From positions 744,001 to 808,000 of the forward strand of contig NZ_SJER01000001.1 in NCBI RefSeq assembly GCF_004785955.1: a stretch of 64,000 nucleotides of DNA, written 5' to 3'. A program made the translations under genes and the position numbers. This document shows, in pieces, positions 1 through 8,946 of the stretch. The notes under the pieces were generated by a model. The model was not told the origin of the DNA. It was given only the letters and a program-made list of their open reading frames with translations, and ran no database searches. The stretch is from Halostella litorea. Lineage in GTDB: Archaea > Halobacteriota > Halobacteria > Halobacteriales > Natronoarchaeaceae. Numbering within the stretch: position 1 is the stretch's first letter; each line of letters opens with the position of its first letter.

Positions 1-372
1 GACGGAGACGGCGCTCGCGACGGCTGATACGACGACCAGCAGGCCGAGCCGCGAGAGGACGACCTGCCGGGGGCGGTAGCCGGCGACGACCAGCCGGCCG
101 TCGGCGTCGGCCGCCGAGTGCATCAGGAACAGCCCGGCGACGCCCGCGAGCAGCGCGGCGGTCATCGGCGTCGTGAACGCCGGGAACGCCTCCGGGAGCG
201 TCGTCCGGACGGTGTCGCCGCCGACGAGGTGGAGCACCGCCCGGCCGTCGGGCGCGACGAGCGTGAACAGACCGATGACGTACGCCGGCGCGACCACGAG
301 CAGGGCGACAAGCACCGGCGTCCGCCGGAACTCGCGGGCGCCGAGCCGGAGCGCCGTGCCGACGCGGGTCAC
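1..372 (-). CDS. ABC-2 type transporter permease (partial, 3' end outside the window)
   Basis: Third gene of a leftward exporter operon. The reading frame starts at a GTG (372-370) that overlaps the TGA of the preceding permease in a GTGA arrangement, so translation is probably coupled. The visible 124 residues begin MTRVGTALRLGAREFRRTP, a basic amphipathic start. A first membrane helix follows (VLVALLVVAPAYVIGLF), then a loop and a second hydrophobic stretch (TAALLAGVAGLFLMHSAA). After a loop containing AGYRPRQVVLSR, a third helix begins. This layout is typical of ABC-2 permeases, which pair with a separate ATPase to export drugs, lipids or peptides. The substrate is unknown. The gene continues past position 1, so its length cannot be judged. 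Confidence 0.75.
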   Translation of the reverse strand, partial: MTRVGTALRLGAREFRRTPVLVALLVVAPAYVIGLFTLVAPDGRAVLHLVGGDTVRTTLPEAFPAFTTPMTAALLAGVAGLFLMHSAADADGRLVVAGYRPRQVVLSRLGLLVVVSAVASAVSV

Positions 373-1145
373 GCGCCCCACCCCCCGAACGCGCCGTCGC
401 CGGTCGAGCGCACGTACGCGAGAAAGGCCGCGGCAAGCAGAACGGCGACCCACCCCAGCGCCGGGGCGAGGTGGCCGTCCGCGAGTTCGCCGTCGAGCAC
501 CGCCGCCGTGAACAGCTCGTGGGGGTGGTACAGCGGCACGAAGTCGGTCGCCGACAGCTCGCCGACGACCGGCAGCGACGCCGACGCGTCGACCGGAAAC
601 AGCCCCGAGGAGAGCGCGTTGTCGACGTCGGCGAGGAACACCAGGACGATGGAGCCCTCGAGCTCGCGGGGGAGCAGGCTCCCGACGACGACGCCGAGCA
701 GGCCGTACACCAGCCCCGCCAGCCCGAGCACGCCGAACGCGAGGGCGGGCGCGGCCACCTCGACCCGGACGGCGAAGGCGGCGAAGGCGACGACCGCCGC
801 GACGGCGGCGACGACGACCATGGTGACGAGCCGGGAGGCCAGCAGCGCCGACCGGGGAAAGCCGGCCACCGCGAGGCGCTCGTCGCCGCTGGCGGCGCTG
901 ATGACCTGGAACAGGCCGACCAGCCCCGCGAGGAACGCGACGGCGAACAGCGTCCCGGTCACGCGGCCGACGGTCGCCGGGTCGGCCGACGCGCCCAGCA
1001 CCTGCGGGAACGACTCCATCGCGACGCCGTACATCTCGATGACGACCGGCGGGAGGAGGACCAGCATCGCCAGCGTCGTCGGCTGCCGGACGAGCTCCGC
1101 CAGCCGCGACCGCGTTCCGGTCGCGATCCGGCCCACGTCACTCAC
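369..1145 (-). CDS. ABC-2 type transporter permease
   Basis: A 258-residue integral membrane protein with about six hydrophobic segments, the usual ABC-2 permease topology. Segments are visible near residues 25-45 (TTLAMLVLLPPVVIEMYGV), 70-80 (TLFAVAFLAGLVGLFQVI), 105-150, and at the C-terminus (LGWVAVLLAAAFLAYV). It starts at GTG and overlaps the end of the ATPase gene upstream by 8 bases, and its own stop overlaps the GTG of the next permease. The ATPase and two permeases would form one heteromeric exporter in the cytoplasmic membrane. Control probably comes from the inverted repeat ahead of the ATPase gene. The substrate cannot be read from the sequence. Confidence 0.78.
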   Translation of the reverse strand: MSDVGRIATGTRSRLAELVRQPTTLAMLVLLPPVVIEMYGVAMESFPQVLGASADPATVGRVTGTLFAVAFLAGLVGLFQVISAASGDERLAVAGFPRSALLASRLVTMVVVAAVAAVVAFAAFAVRVEVAAPALAFGVLGLAGLVYGLLGVVVGSLLPRELEGSIVLVFLADVDNALSSGLFPVDASASLPVVGELSATDFVPLYHPHELFTAAVLDGELADGHLAPALGWVAVLLAAAFLAYVRSTGDGAFGGWGA

Positions 1146-1893
1146 CCCCCGCGTCCGGCGTCCCGTCCAGGTCCGCCGCTGCGGTCGCGTCGTCCCCGTG
1201 GGCGGCCGAACGGGCCTGCTGGGGGGCCTCGTCCTGCTCGGTGAGGACGCCGTCTTTCAGTTCGAGGATGCGGTCGAAGCGCTCGCGCTCGCTGATGAGA
1301 TGCGAGATGATGGCCACCGCCGTCCCACGCTCGCGCAGCTCCTCCGTGAGGTCCCAGAACGCGAGGTACGTCTCCCAGTCGAAGCCGGTGTAGGGCTCGT
1401 CGAGCAGGAGGACGTCCGGGTCGTGCAGCAGCGCCACCCCGAGGTTCACCTTCTGGCGGTTGCCCCCCGAGAGGTGGTCGACCCGGTAGTCGAGGAACTC
1501 CTCGAAGCCGAGCTGTGCCGCGAGTTCGTCGCGGCGCGTTGCGACCCGGTCGTCGGCGAGGTCGTAGGCCTCGCCGAACAGCTCGAACGTCTCCCGGACG
1601 CTGAGCCGGTCGTACAGCAGCGTCTCCTGCGGGCACCAGCCGACCACCGTGTCCCGGGAGACTGCGCCGTCGTCGGGCTCCAGCGCGCCGACGAGTATCT
1701 TCATCAGCGTCGACTTCCCGGAGCCGTTCGCCCCCACGATGCCGACGACTTCGCCGGGGTACAGCGAGACGTCCGCCCCGTCGAGCACCTCGACGGTACG
1801 GCCGACGAACGGGAGGGCCGAGCCGTACGTCTTCGTCAGTCCGGTCGCACGCAGCGCCGGCTCCTCGCCGGCGGCCGTGGTCTGGTTCGACAT
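1138..1893 (-). CDS. ABC transporter ATP-binding protein
   Basis: A 251-residue ABC ATPase that should energise the two ABC-2 permeases encoded directly downstream. Walker A is GANGSGKST (residues 54-62), the signature is LSGGNRQK (about 141-148), and Walker B is DVLLLDEP (about 160-167), followed by a D-loop-like region and the switch His in AIISH. The ATG (1893-1891) lies inside one arm of a long inverted repeat that also covers the intergenic region shared with the divergent GbsR/MarR-type gene, so local autoregulation is likely. The C-terminus (QQARSAAHGDDATAAADLD) is a low-complexity haloarchaeal tail. The closest functional class is the CcmA/DrrA-type exporter ATPase; the substrate is unknown. 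Confidence 0.88.
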   Translation of the reverse strand: MSNQTTAAGEEPALRATGLTKTYGSALPFVGRTVEVLDGADVSLYPGEVVGIVGANGSGKSTLMKILVGALEPDDGAVSRDTVVGWCPQETLLYDRLSVRETFELFGEAYDLADDRVATRRDELAAQLGFEEFLDYRVDHLSGGNRQKVNLGVALLHDPDVLLLDEPYTGFDWETYLAFWDLTEELRERGTAVAIISHLISERERFDRILELKDGVLTEQDEAPQQARSAAHGDDATAAADLDGTPDAGGE

Positions 1894-1920
1894 ATTCGGT
1901 GTTTACCGAATATTTCGAAC
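1885..1920. promoter_or_regulatory. Long inverted repeat, candidate operator for the divergent exporter and regulator genes
   Basis: The left arm is GTTCGACATATTCGGT (1885-1900), the spacer is GTTT, and the right arm (1905-1920) is its reverse complement except for one base. The innermost 9 bp of each arm are perfectly symmetric. The repeat spans the start codon of the ABC ATPase gene (ATG 1893-1891) and its presumed leaderless transcription start. It sits beside the AT-rich element (about 1924-1932) that precedes the regulator gene. Its size and symmetry fit a dimeric winged-helix repressor, most simply the adjacent GbsR/MarR-type protein. Confidence 0.75.
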
Positions 1921-1956
1921 GAAACGTATTAGCCGTTACGGTGCGAACTCCCGCCG

Positions 1957-2487
1957 ATGAGCGACACCGACGACGGCGGCGTCGAGGCCGCGCGGGAGCG
2001 GGTGATCGCGGCCATGGAGCGCAGCGCGGAGGTGTACGGGTTCAAGCGGAGCTACGGCCGGCTCTACGGCCTCCTCTTTTTCGCCGAGGAGCCGCGCTCG
2101 CTCGACGACCTCGTCGAGGAGAGCGACTACGCGAAATCGACCGTGAGCACCGCGATGAGCGCGCTGGAGCGCTACCACCTCGTTCACCGGCGCTCGATGC
2201 CCGGGGAGGGCAAGCGCGCGTACTTCGAGGCCGAGACCGACTTCTGGCGCGTGTTCCAGGAGTTCCTCCGCAACGAGGTGCTGCGCGAGGTGACGGTCAT
2301 GAGCCGCGCGCTGTCGGAGGCCGAGGCCGAACTGGAGGCCGCCGACACGGAGCGGGCCGCCCGCGACCTGGAGAAGGTCCGGCGGCTGCGGCGGATGTAC
2401 GACCGCAGCGAGACGATGATCGACGCGCTGACGGGCAGTTCGTTCGACCGGCTCACCGACCTCGTGGGCCGACTGCGCCGCGACTGA
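1957..2487 (+). CDS. GbsR/MarR-type winged-helix transcriptional regulator
   Basis: A 176-residue protein. After a short N-terminal helix (RVIAAMERSAEVYG) comes a winged helix at about residues 25-80. Its recognition part reads DLVEESDYAKSTVSTAMSAL and its wing region is VHRRSMPGEGKRAYF. A long charged helical tail (EAELEAADTERAARDLEKVRRL) probably forms the dimer interface. GKRAYFEAETDFWRVF is typical of the GbsR branch of MarR proteins. The gene diverges from an ABC exporter operon across a 63-base gap containing a 16-bp inverted repeat. The straightforward reading is a local repressor of the exporter, and possibly of itself. The ligand is unknown. Confidence 0.82.
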   Translation: MSDTDDGGVEAARERVIAAMERSAEVYGFKRSYGRLYGLLFFAEEPRSLDDLVEESDYAKSTVSTAMSALERYHLVHRRSMPGEGKRAYFEAETDFWRVFQEFLRNEVLREVTVMSRALSEAEAELEAADTERAARDLEKVRRLRRMYDRSETMIDALTGSSFDRLTDLVGRLRRD

Positions 2488-2541
2488 CCCCCGCCGCCCC
2501 GAGTAGAAAACGTTAGGCCGCCCCCGCGACCAAGGCCGGGC

Positions 2542-3756
2542 ATGGACGACCCCGAGACGCTCGCCGAGCGCGTCCGAGCGGGAGACCTGCGCCTGCACGA
2601 ACTCGACGACCACGCGGACCCCGAGACGGCCGCCGCCGCCCGCCGCGCGGTCGTCGCACGCGAGACGGGGGCGGAGTTCGACGCCGTCGCCGACTACGCC
2701 TTCGACGCCGCGCAGGCGTCGGAGTCGGCGGTCGAGAACCTGGTCGGCGGCACGCAGGTGCCGATGGGCGTCGCCGGGCCGGTCCCGGTCGACGGCGGCG
2801 CGGCCGACGGCGACTACTACCTCCCGATGGCGACGACGGAGGGGGCGCTCGTCGCCAGCGTCAACCGCGGCCTCTCGGTGATCCGCGGGGCCGGCGGCGC
2901 GACGGCCCGCGTCACGAAGTCCGGGATGACCCGCGCGCCGGTGTTCAGCGTGGACGGCGTCGCCGAGGCGAGCGAAGTGGTGGAGTGGGTCGGCGACAAC
3001 GCCGACGCCCTCCGCGAGGCCGCCGAGTCGACGACGAGCCACGGCGAACTGCTGGAGGTCGACCCGTACGTCGTCGGCGACTCCGTCTACCTCCGGTTCG
3101 TGTACGACACGAAGGACGCGATGGGGATGAACATGGCCACCATCGCCACCCGCGAGGCGGCGGAGGTCGTGGAGGCGGAGACGCCGGCGTCCCTGGTCGC
3201 GCTGTCGGGCAACCTCTGCTCGGACAAGAAGCCCGCGGCGATAAACGCCGTCGAGGGGCGCGGGCGGACCGTGACCGCCGACGTACTGATCCCCCGCGAC
3301 ACCGTCGAGGAGCGCCTGCACACCACGCCCGAGGCCATCGAGGAGGCAAACACCCGGAAGAACCTCGTCGGGAGCGCGAAGGCGGGGAGCCTCGGATTCA
3401 ACGCCCACGCCGCGAACACCGTCGCCGCCGTCTTCCTCGCCACCGGGCAGGACGCCGCGCAGGTCGTCGAGGGGGCAAACGCCATCACGACGGCGGAGGC
3501 CCGCGAGGACGGCCTCTACGCCAGCGTCAGCCTCGCCAGCCTCGAAGTCGGCACCGTCGGCGGCGGGACGAAACTGCCGACCCAGGCGGAGGGCCTCGAC
3601 GTGCTCGGCCTCGGCGGCGGCGGCGACCCGGCCGGCTCGAACGCCGACGCGCTCGCCGAGGTCATCGCCGCCGGCGCGCTGGCGGGCGAACTCTCCCTGC
3701 TGGCGGCGCTCGCCTCGCGGCACCTCTCCTCGGCCCACGAGGACCTCGGGCGGTAG
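2542..3756 (+). CDS. hmgA: Hydroxymethylglutaryl-CoA reductase (NADPH), class I
   Basis: A 404-residue cytosolic enzyme reducing HMG-CoA to mevalonate, the committed step of archaeal isoprenoid and ether-lipid synthesis and the target of mevinolin in haloarchaea. Visible family motifs are VPMGVAGPVPVDG (about residues 73-85), TTEGALVASVNRG with the catalytic Glu, the dinucleotide-binding DTKDAMGMNM, and SDKKPAAINAVEGRGR with the catalytic Lys. Further on are NAHAANTVAAVFLATGQDAAQ with the catalytic Asp, GGGTKLPTQAEGL, and the C-terminal RHLSSAH carrying the catalytic His. Length and motif order match archaeal class I enzymes, which lack the eukaryotic membrane anchor. It is a monocistronic-looking gene directly after the GbsR-type regulator. 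There is no reason in the sequence to link the two functionally. Confidence 0.97.
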   Translation: MDDPETLAERVRAGDLRLHELDDHADPETAAAARRAVVARETGAEFDAVADYAFDAAQASESAVENLVGGTQVPMGVAGPVPVDGGAADGDYYLPMATTEGALVASVNRGLSVIRGAGGATARVTKSGMTRAPVFSVDGVAEASEVVEWVGDNADALREAAESTTSHGELLEVDPYVVGDSVYLRFVYDTKDAMGMNMATIATREAAEVVEAETPASLVALSGNLCSDKKPAAINAVEGRGRTVTADVLIPRDTVEERLHTTPEAIEEANTRKNLVGSAKAGSLGFNAHAANTVAAVFLATGQDAAQVVEGANAITTAEAREDGLYASVSLASLEVGTVGGGTKLPTQAEGLDVLGLGGGGDPAGSNADALAEVIAAGALAGELSLLAALASRHLSSAHEDLGR

Positions 3757-3780
3757 ACCACTTTCACCGTCGGTAGGATG

Positions 3781-3803
3781 GGCCGGACGGCGTAGATCCG
3801 GCC
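3781..3803 (+). terminator. Short hairpin downstream of hmgA
   Basis: GGCCGGA (3781-3787) and TCCGGCC (3797-3803) form a perfect 7-bp stem with a 9-base loop, 24 bases after the hmgA stop. It is followed a little later by a short T-containing run (CGTTTCCCC). Archaeal termination relies mainly on T-tracts, so a role as terminator or 3'-end stabiliser is only possible. The rest of the 3757-3957 gap shows nothing else I can identify. Confidence 0.3.
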
Positions 3804-3957
3804 GCAGTGACCGTTTCCCCCGCTATATCGGGGACTTCATCGGGGTTCGGACCCGGTTTCACTTTCACCGCGCGTCCAAGGCTGGCGATTAATCCCCGGA
3901 CGGCCGTAGGTCCGAACGCGTCCGTCGGGCGAGCACCCGCGGGCGCCCCATCCACCC

Positions 3958-4086
3958 ATGTTCGAACGCACCCCCGACGACCAGCGACCGGTGAGCCGCA
4001 CGCGCCGGTGGTTGCGCGTCTGTAAGTTGCTGTTGACCGTGATCGCCATGCTGCTGGGTATCCTCGAAACGCTCGGGGCGCTATGA
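3958..4086 (+). CDS. Small single-helix membrane protein (42 aa)
   Basis: A 42-residue frame beginning MFERTPDDQRPVSRTRRWLR and ending in a membrane helix, CKLLLTVIAMLLGILETLGA, plus a final Leu. A polar, Arg-rich N-terminus followed by one C-terminal helix suggests a tail-anchored small protein with its N-terminus in the cytoplasm (positive-inside). It stops at 4084-4086, immediately beside the stop codon of the convergent gene ending at 4081. I believe similar very short proteins with an LLGIL..LG-type helix recur in haloarchaeal genomes, but I cannot verify that here. Codon composition matches the neighbours. Function unknown. Confidence 0.55.
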   Translation: MFERTPDDQRPVSRTRRWLRVCKLLLTVIAMLLGILETLGAL

Positions 4087-4437
4087 CCCGCGGCGGGCCG
4101 CCTCCGCCCCCAGCGTCAGCGCGCCGGCGGCGACGAGTACGACGCCGGCGACGACGAGCGTCGGGCTGCCGACGCTCGCCCCCGCGAACAGCGCCAGCCA
4201 CGCGACCGCCCCGACGGCGTGGATCCGCGCCGCCGTCCGGCGGCCCTGTCGGCCGAACAGCGCCGCGCCGAGCGCGAAGCCGACGCCGAGCACGCCGGCC
4301 GAGAGGACGAACGGCCGCACCGTCACGCCGCCGACGCGGACCGCGCCGACGTACGGGTCCGCGAGGAACAGCAGGCCGGCGAGGCCGACGACCGTCCCGA
4401 CGGCGACACCGGCCGGGTCGGGGCGACTCGCCGCCAC
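4081..4437 (-). CDS. Hypothetical membrane protein, four helices
   Basis: 118 residues, nearly all in four predicted membrane segments: GVAVGTVVGLAGLLFLADPY, FVLSAGVLGVGFALGAALF, AVGAVAWLALFAGASVG, and LVVAGVVLVAAGALTLG. Two short positively charged loops (FGRQGRRTAARIH and the C-terminal EAARRGS) fit a positive-inside topology. The GTG start lies one base after the TAG of the zinc-ribbon/winged-helix gene upstream, so the two are almost certainly co-transcribed. I do not recognise the family. Confidence 0.65.
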   Translation of the reverse strand: MAASRPDPAGVAVGTVVGLAGLLFLADPYVGAVRVGGVTVRPFVLSAGVLGVGFALGAALFGRQGRRTAARIHAVGAVAWLALFAGASVGSPTLVVAGVVLVAAGALTLGAEAARRGS

Positions 4438-4438
4438 G

Positions 4439-4963
4439 CTACAGCAGGCGGTACTCGCCGCGGTGTTCGCTCACCTCGCCCCGGCGGGCGAGTTTGTCGA
4501 GCGCGTCCCGGACGTAGCCGTCGGGGACGCCCCGCTCGGCGGCGTACGCGACGACCTCGTCCTCCGTCGGGCGGTCGAGTTCCCGGAGGGCGGCGAGCAC
4601 CGTCTCCTTGCGGGACTTGCTCCCGCCCCGTCCCGATTCGGCGCGCTCGCCCGCCGCGGCGACTTCGTCGGCGTCGACCCCCGCACGGTTCAGATACTCG
4701 TCGTCGTCCATCCCGGCGTCGGCGGCCTGCCGTTCGAGTTCCGTGAAGGAGTCCAGTTCCGCGAACGCCTCGCCCTCGCCCCGGCGGTTCGCCAGCATCG
4801 AGGCCCGCACCTCGCGGGCGTGGTCCTCGTCCTCGGTGGTGACGAACTTGCGGCGCTTGTCGTACTGCCGGCGCGTGCCACACCGCGGGCACTGCGAGGT
4901 GTCCGGCCGGCCCTCGACGATCCAGAGGGCGCTGCAGTCGCTACACCCGACGACGGCGTACAT
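4439..4963 (-). CDS. Zinc-ribbon plus winged-helix protein (DUF5817-like)
   Basis: A 174-residue protein starting MYAVVGCSDCSALWIVEG. Two CxxC pairs (CSDC near residue 7 and CPRC near residue 25) form a zinc ribbon. A charged helical middle follows (DEDHAREVRASMLANRRGEG). Residues about 115-174 form a winged helix, with RKETVLAALRELDRPTEDEV, then DGYVRDALDKLARRGEV and EHRGEYRLL as the wing. I associate this architecture with the haloarchaeal family DUF5817, from memory. A nucleic-acid-binding or transcription-linked role is inferred from the two domains. The start was chosen because the longer upstream reading lacks family character and overlaps the divergent cupin gene. Confidence 0.72.
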   Translation of the reverse strand: MYAVVGCSDCSALWIVEGRPDTSQCPRCGTRRQYDKRRKFVTTEDEDHAREVRASMLANRRGEGEAFAELDSFTELERQAADAGMDDDEYLNRAGVDADEVAAAGERAESGRGGSKSRKETVLAALRELDRPTEDEVVAYAAERGVPDGYVRDALDKLARRGEVSEHRGEYRLL

Positions 4964-5065
4964 GGGGAGGCGTTGGCGTCGCCGCCAGTTGAACGCTCCG
5001 GCTTCGGCGACGGGCGCGGTGCCGCGGGGCCAACGCTTAGGTCCCGGTCCCGCAAAGGAGGGGGC

Positions 5066-5404
5066 ATGGAACGCGTCTCCCTCGCGGACCGCGACCCGAC
5101 CGAGGCCGTCGACGGCGTCGACCTGGTGGTGCTCGCCGGCGGCGACGAGATGAACGTCCAGCACTTCGAGATCGAACCCGGCGCGACCGTGCCGGCCCAC
5201 AGCCACCCCCACGAGCAGACCGGCTTCGTCGTGCAGGGGGAACTCACGTTCGTCGTGGACGACGAGGAGGTCGTCGTCGGCCCCGACGACTCCTACGCGA
5301 TCCCCGGCGGCGAGACCCACGCCGCCGAGAACCGCGGCGACGAAACGGTCCGCGGCGTCGACATCTTCAGCCCGCCCCGGGAGAACCCCGACTGGCGGGA
5401 CTGA
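5066..5404 (+). CDS. Single-domain cupin protein
   Basis: A 112-residue small beta-barrel protein. Cupin motif 1 is seen as AHSHPHEQTGFVVQGELTF, with two or three His and a Glu-type ligand position, at about residues 46-64. Motif 2 is PGGETHAAENRGDETV, with the second-motif His, at about residues 83-98. The spacing between them is normal for a metal-binding cupin. Such proteins act as small oxygenases, isomerases or ligand sensors; nothing here fixes the substrate. The gene diverges from the zinc-ribbon gene at 4963 and appears monocistronic. A second, unrelated single-domain cupin is encoded at 50037-50354. Confidence 0.8.
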   Translation: MERVSLADRDPTEAVDGVDLVVLAGGDEMNVQHFEIEPGATVPAHSHPHEQTGFVVQGELTFVVDDEEVVVGPDDSYAIPGGETHAAENRGDETVRGVDIFSPPRENPDWRD

Positions 5405-5509
5405 GGCCGAAACCGCCCGCTTGGCCCGTTTCCGGGCCGCCGAGCGGGGCGGCCGCCGGCACGATCACACGGGCGACAGGGTTAGGTCCGTCGGCCACGT
5501 CTAGGATGT

Positions 5510-6922
5510 ATGACTCGTTCCCCGCGCCAGCGGTCCGCACCGGAGTTGAGGGACGGGGGACGGTCCCCCGACGACGTCGCCGTCGCCTACGTCGCCCCGG
5601 CCGACGACGGCGTCCCCGACGCGCTCTCGCGCGAGGGGTTCGCCGTCGCCGTCCACGACGTGCCGCCGGCCGACCCGACCGCCGTCGACTGCCTCGTCTC
5701 CGTCCACGACCCGCCCGCGGTCGACGCCGCCGCGCTGGCGGCCGACGCGGCCGCCGCCGGCGTGCCGTTCCTCCTCTACGACGACGCGCCCCCCGAGACG
5801 GTCGCGCGGGTCCTCGACGCGGACGGGGACCACCTCTCGCCGACGGCCGACGACGGCGACCGGCGGGTGCTCCGCGCCGGGGTCCGCCGCGCGGTCGAGC
5901 GCGCCCGGGAGCGACGCGACTACGAACTGAAACGGCGGGTGATCGAACAGTCGCCCGTCGGCGTCACCATCGCCGAGGCGGACGGCGACCAGCCGCTGGT
6001 GTACGCCAACAGCGGGTTCGAGACGATGACCGGCTACAGGGCGGCGGACGTGCTCGGCCGGAACTGCCGGTTCCTCCAGGGGCCGGAGACGGACGAATCG
6101 ACCGTCGGGGAACTGCGGGAGGCGATCGAACGCGGCGAGCGGGTCGCGGTCGACCTGCTGAACTACCGGCGCGACGGGACGCCGTTCTGGAACCACCTCG
6201 ACGTCGCGCCCATCCGGGATGCCGAGGGCGAGGTCACCCACTACTTCGGGTTCCAGAAGGACATCACGGAGCGAAAGGAACTGGAGCGCGACCTGCGCCG
6301 GCGGAACGACCGGCTCGACCGCTTCGCCGACGTCGTCAGCCACGACCTCCGGAACCCGCTGAACGTCGCGGTCGGCAACCTCGATCTCGCCCGCGAGGCG
6401 GGCGACGAGGAGTCCCTCGACGCGGTCGGGGCCGCGCTCGACCGGATGGACGCGCTGATAGAGTCGGTCCTCGCCGTGGCGCGGGAGGGGACCGCCGTCG
6501 AGGACCCGGAGCCGGTCGACCTCGCCGCCGTCGCCGAGGCCGCCTGGGCGACCGCCGGCCCGTCGGACGGCGACGCCGTCATCGACGCCGACCTGGGGAC
6601 GGTCGAGGGCGACCCCGACCGGGTCCGGTCGCTGTTCGAGAACCTGTTCCGGAACGTCGCCGACCACGGCGGCGAGCGGCCGGTCGTCCGGGTCGAGTCG
6701 ACCCGCGCCGGCTTCGCCGTCGAGGACGACGGGCCGGGGATCCCGCCCGAGGACCGCGACTCGGTGTTCGAGTGGGGCGTCACCGAGGACGGCACCGGGA
6801 TCGGGCTCGCTGTCGTCGACGCCGTCGCGGAAGCCCACGGGTGGGTGGTGACGGTCGGGGACGGCCGTGCCGGCGGCGCGCGGTTCGCGTTCGACCTCGC
6901 GCCCGACCGGACCGTCGCCTGA
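5510..6922 (+). CDS. LOV-domain (blue-light type) sensor histidine kinase
   Basis: 470 residues. Residues about 20-135 resemble a degenerate receiver domain (VAVAYVAPADDGVPDALSRE) without a clear acidic pocket. Residues about 145-260 form a PAS domain of the LOV subclass. It contains GRNCRFLQGPET with the FMN-adduct cysteine at position 186, NYRRDGTPFWN with both flavin-contacting Asn, and FGFQKDITERK with the signalling Gln. The transmitter carries an H-box VVSHDLRNPL (His278), N-box NLFRNVADHG, G1 DDGPGIP and G2 GTGIGLAV. No membrane segment is visible, so this is a soluble photosensor kinase. All canonical LOV residues are present, so light sensing is a strong inference. The partner regulator is not encoded adjacently. 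Confidence 0.9.
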   Translation: MTRSPRQRSAPELRDGGRSPDDVAVAYVAPADDGVPDALSREGFAVAVHDVPPADPTAVDCLVSVHDPPAVDAAALAADAAAAGVPFLLYDDAPPETVARVLDADGDHLSPTADDGDRRVLRAGVRRAVERARERRDYELKRRVIEQSPVGVTIAEADGDQPLVYANSGFETMTGYRAADVLGRNCRFLQGPETDESTVGELREAIERGERVAVDLLNYRRDGTPFWNHLDVAPIRDAEGEVTHYFGFQKDITERKELERDLRRRNDRLDRFADVVSHDLRNPLNVAVGNLDLAREAGDEESLDAVGAALDRMDALIESVLAVAREGTAVEDPEPVDLAAVAEAAWATAGPSDGDAVIDADLGTVEGDPDRVRSLFENLFRNVADHGGERPVVRVESTRAGFAVEDDGPGIPPEDRDSVFEWGVTEDGTGIGLAVVDAVAEAHGWVVTVGDGRAGGARFAFDLAPDRTVA

Positions 6923-6977
6923 GCCGGCGCGACCGGGGCCGAATCGGGGTCGCCGCGGCCGGAGCGCCGGCCGACCG

Positions 6978-7439
6978 CTACAGCGGCTTGACCATCTCGA
7001 CGTGCGGGATGCCGGCCTCCTCGAACTCCCCGCCGACGCGCTCGTAGCCGAGGCGGTCGTAGAAGCCGGCCGCGCGGGTCTGGGCGTGGAGGGCGACGCG
7101 GTCGAACCCGCGGGCCGCCGCGACGCCCTCGACCTCGCGCATGATCTCCGCGCCGTGGCCCGCGCCGCGGTGGCCCGGGAGGACGGCCACGCGCTCGACC
7201 TTGGCGTCGTCGCCCGTCCCCCGGAGCCGCGCCGCGCCGACGGGGTCGCCGTCGAGGTACGCGACGAAGTGAACCGCGTCGTCCTCGTGCTCGTCGACCT
7301 CCATGTCCTCCGGCACGCCCTGCTCCTCGACGAACACCGCGAAACGCACCGCGAGCGCGTCCTCGTACGCCGCGTCGGTCCGGACGACCCGCACGTCGAG
7401 GCCGTCGTGACCCGCGTCGTGGTCGGCGTGGTGGCCCAT
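6978..7439 (-). CDS. GNAT family N-acetyltransferase (ElaA/YjcF-like)
   Basis: A 153-residue single GNAT domain. The N-terminus is His-rich (MGHHADHDAGHDG) and precedes the fold. RFAVFVEEQGVPEDMEVDE matches the ElaA/YjcF subgroup. The acetyl-CoA-binding motif is VERVAVLPGHRGAGHGAEIM (Q/RxxGxG/A type, about residues 83-102). The family C-terminal GFYDRLGYERVGGEFEEAGI is complete. These enzymes acetylate small amines or protein N-termini; the substrate is unknown. The gene converges with the sensor kinase and lies after icd on the same strand, but a 114-base gap makes co-transcription uncertain. Confidence 0.82.
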   Translation of the reverse strand: MGHHADHDAGHDGLDVRVVRTDAAYEDALAVRFAVFVEEQGVPEDMEVDEHEDDAVHFVAYLDGDPVGAARLRGTGDDAKVERVAVLPGHRGAGHGAEIMREVEGVAAARGFDRVALHAQTRAAGFYDRLGYERVGGEFEEAGIPHVEMVKPL

Positions 7440-7553
7440 CGCGTCGGCGTTGGAAGCGGGGACAAGAGAGCGTTGCGGACGCGGTCGGCGAGTCCCGCGG
7501 GTCGGGGAGCCGCGAATCGAGAAAAAACGGGGGCGGAGCGTGTGACGGCTACG

Positions 7554-8831
<1,278 letters not shown>

Positions 8832-8946
8832 GGTCGTTTCTACGGAAACGTGACTGGGACAAAAGGCCTGCCATTTCGAGCGTCGGCCGCAGCTGTCGTA
8901 AGACGGTAAATAACGCCATCTGAACGTGTTTCGTCGGTGCGCAGTG

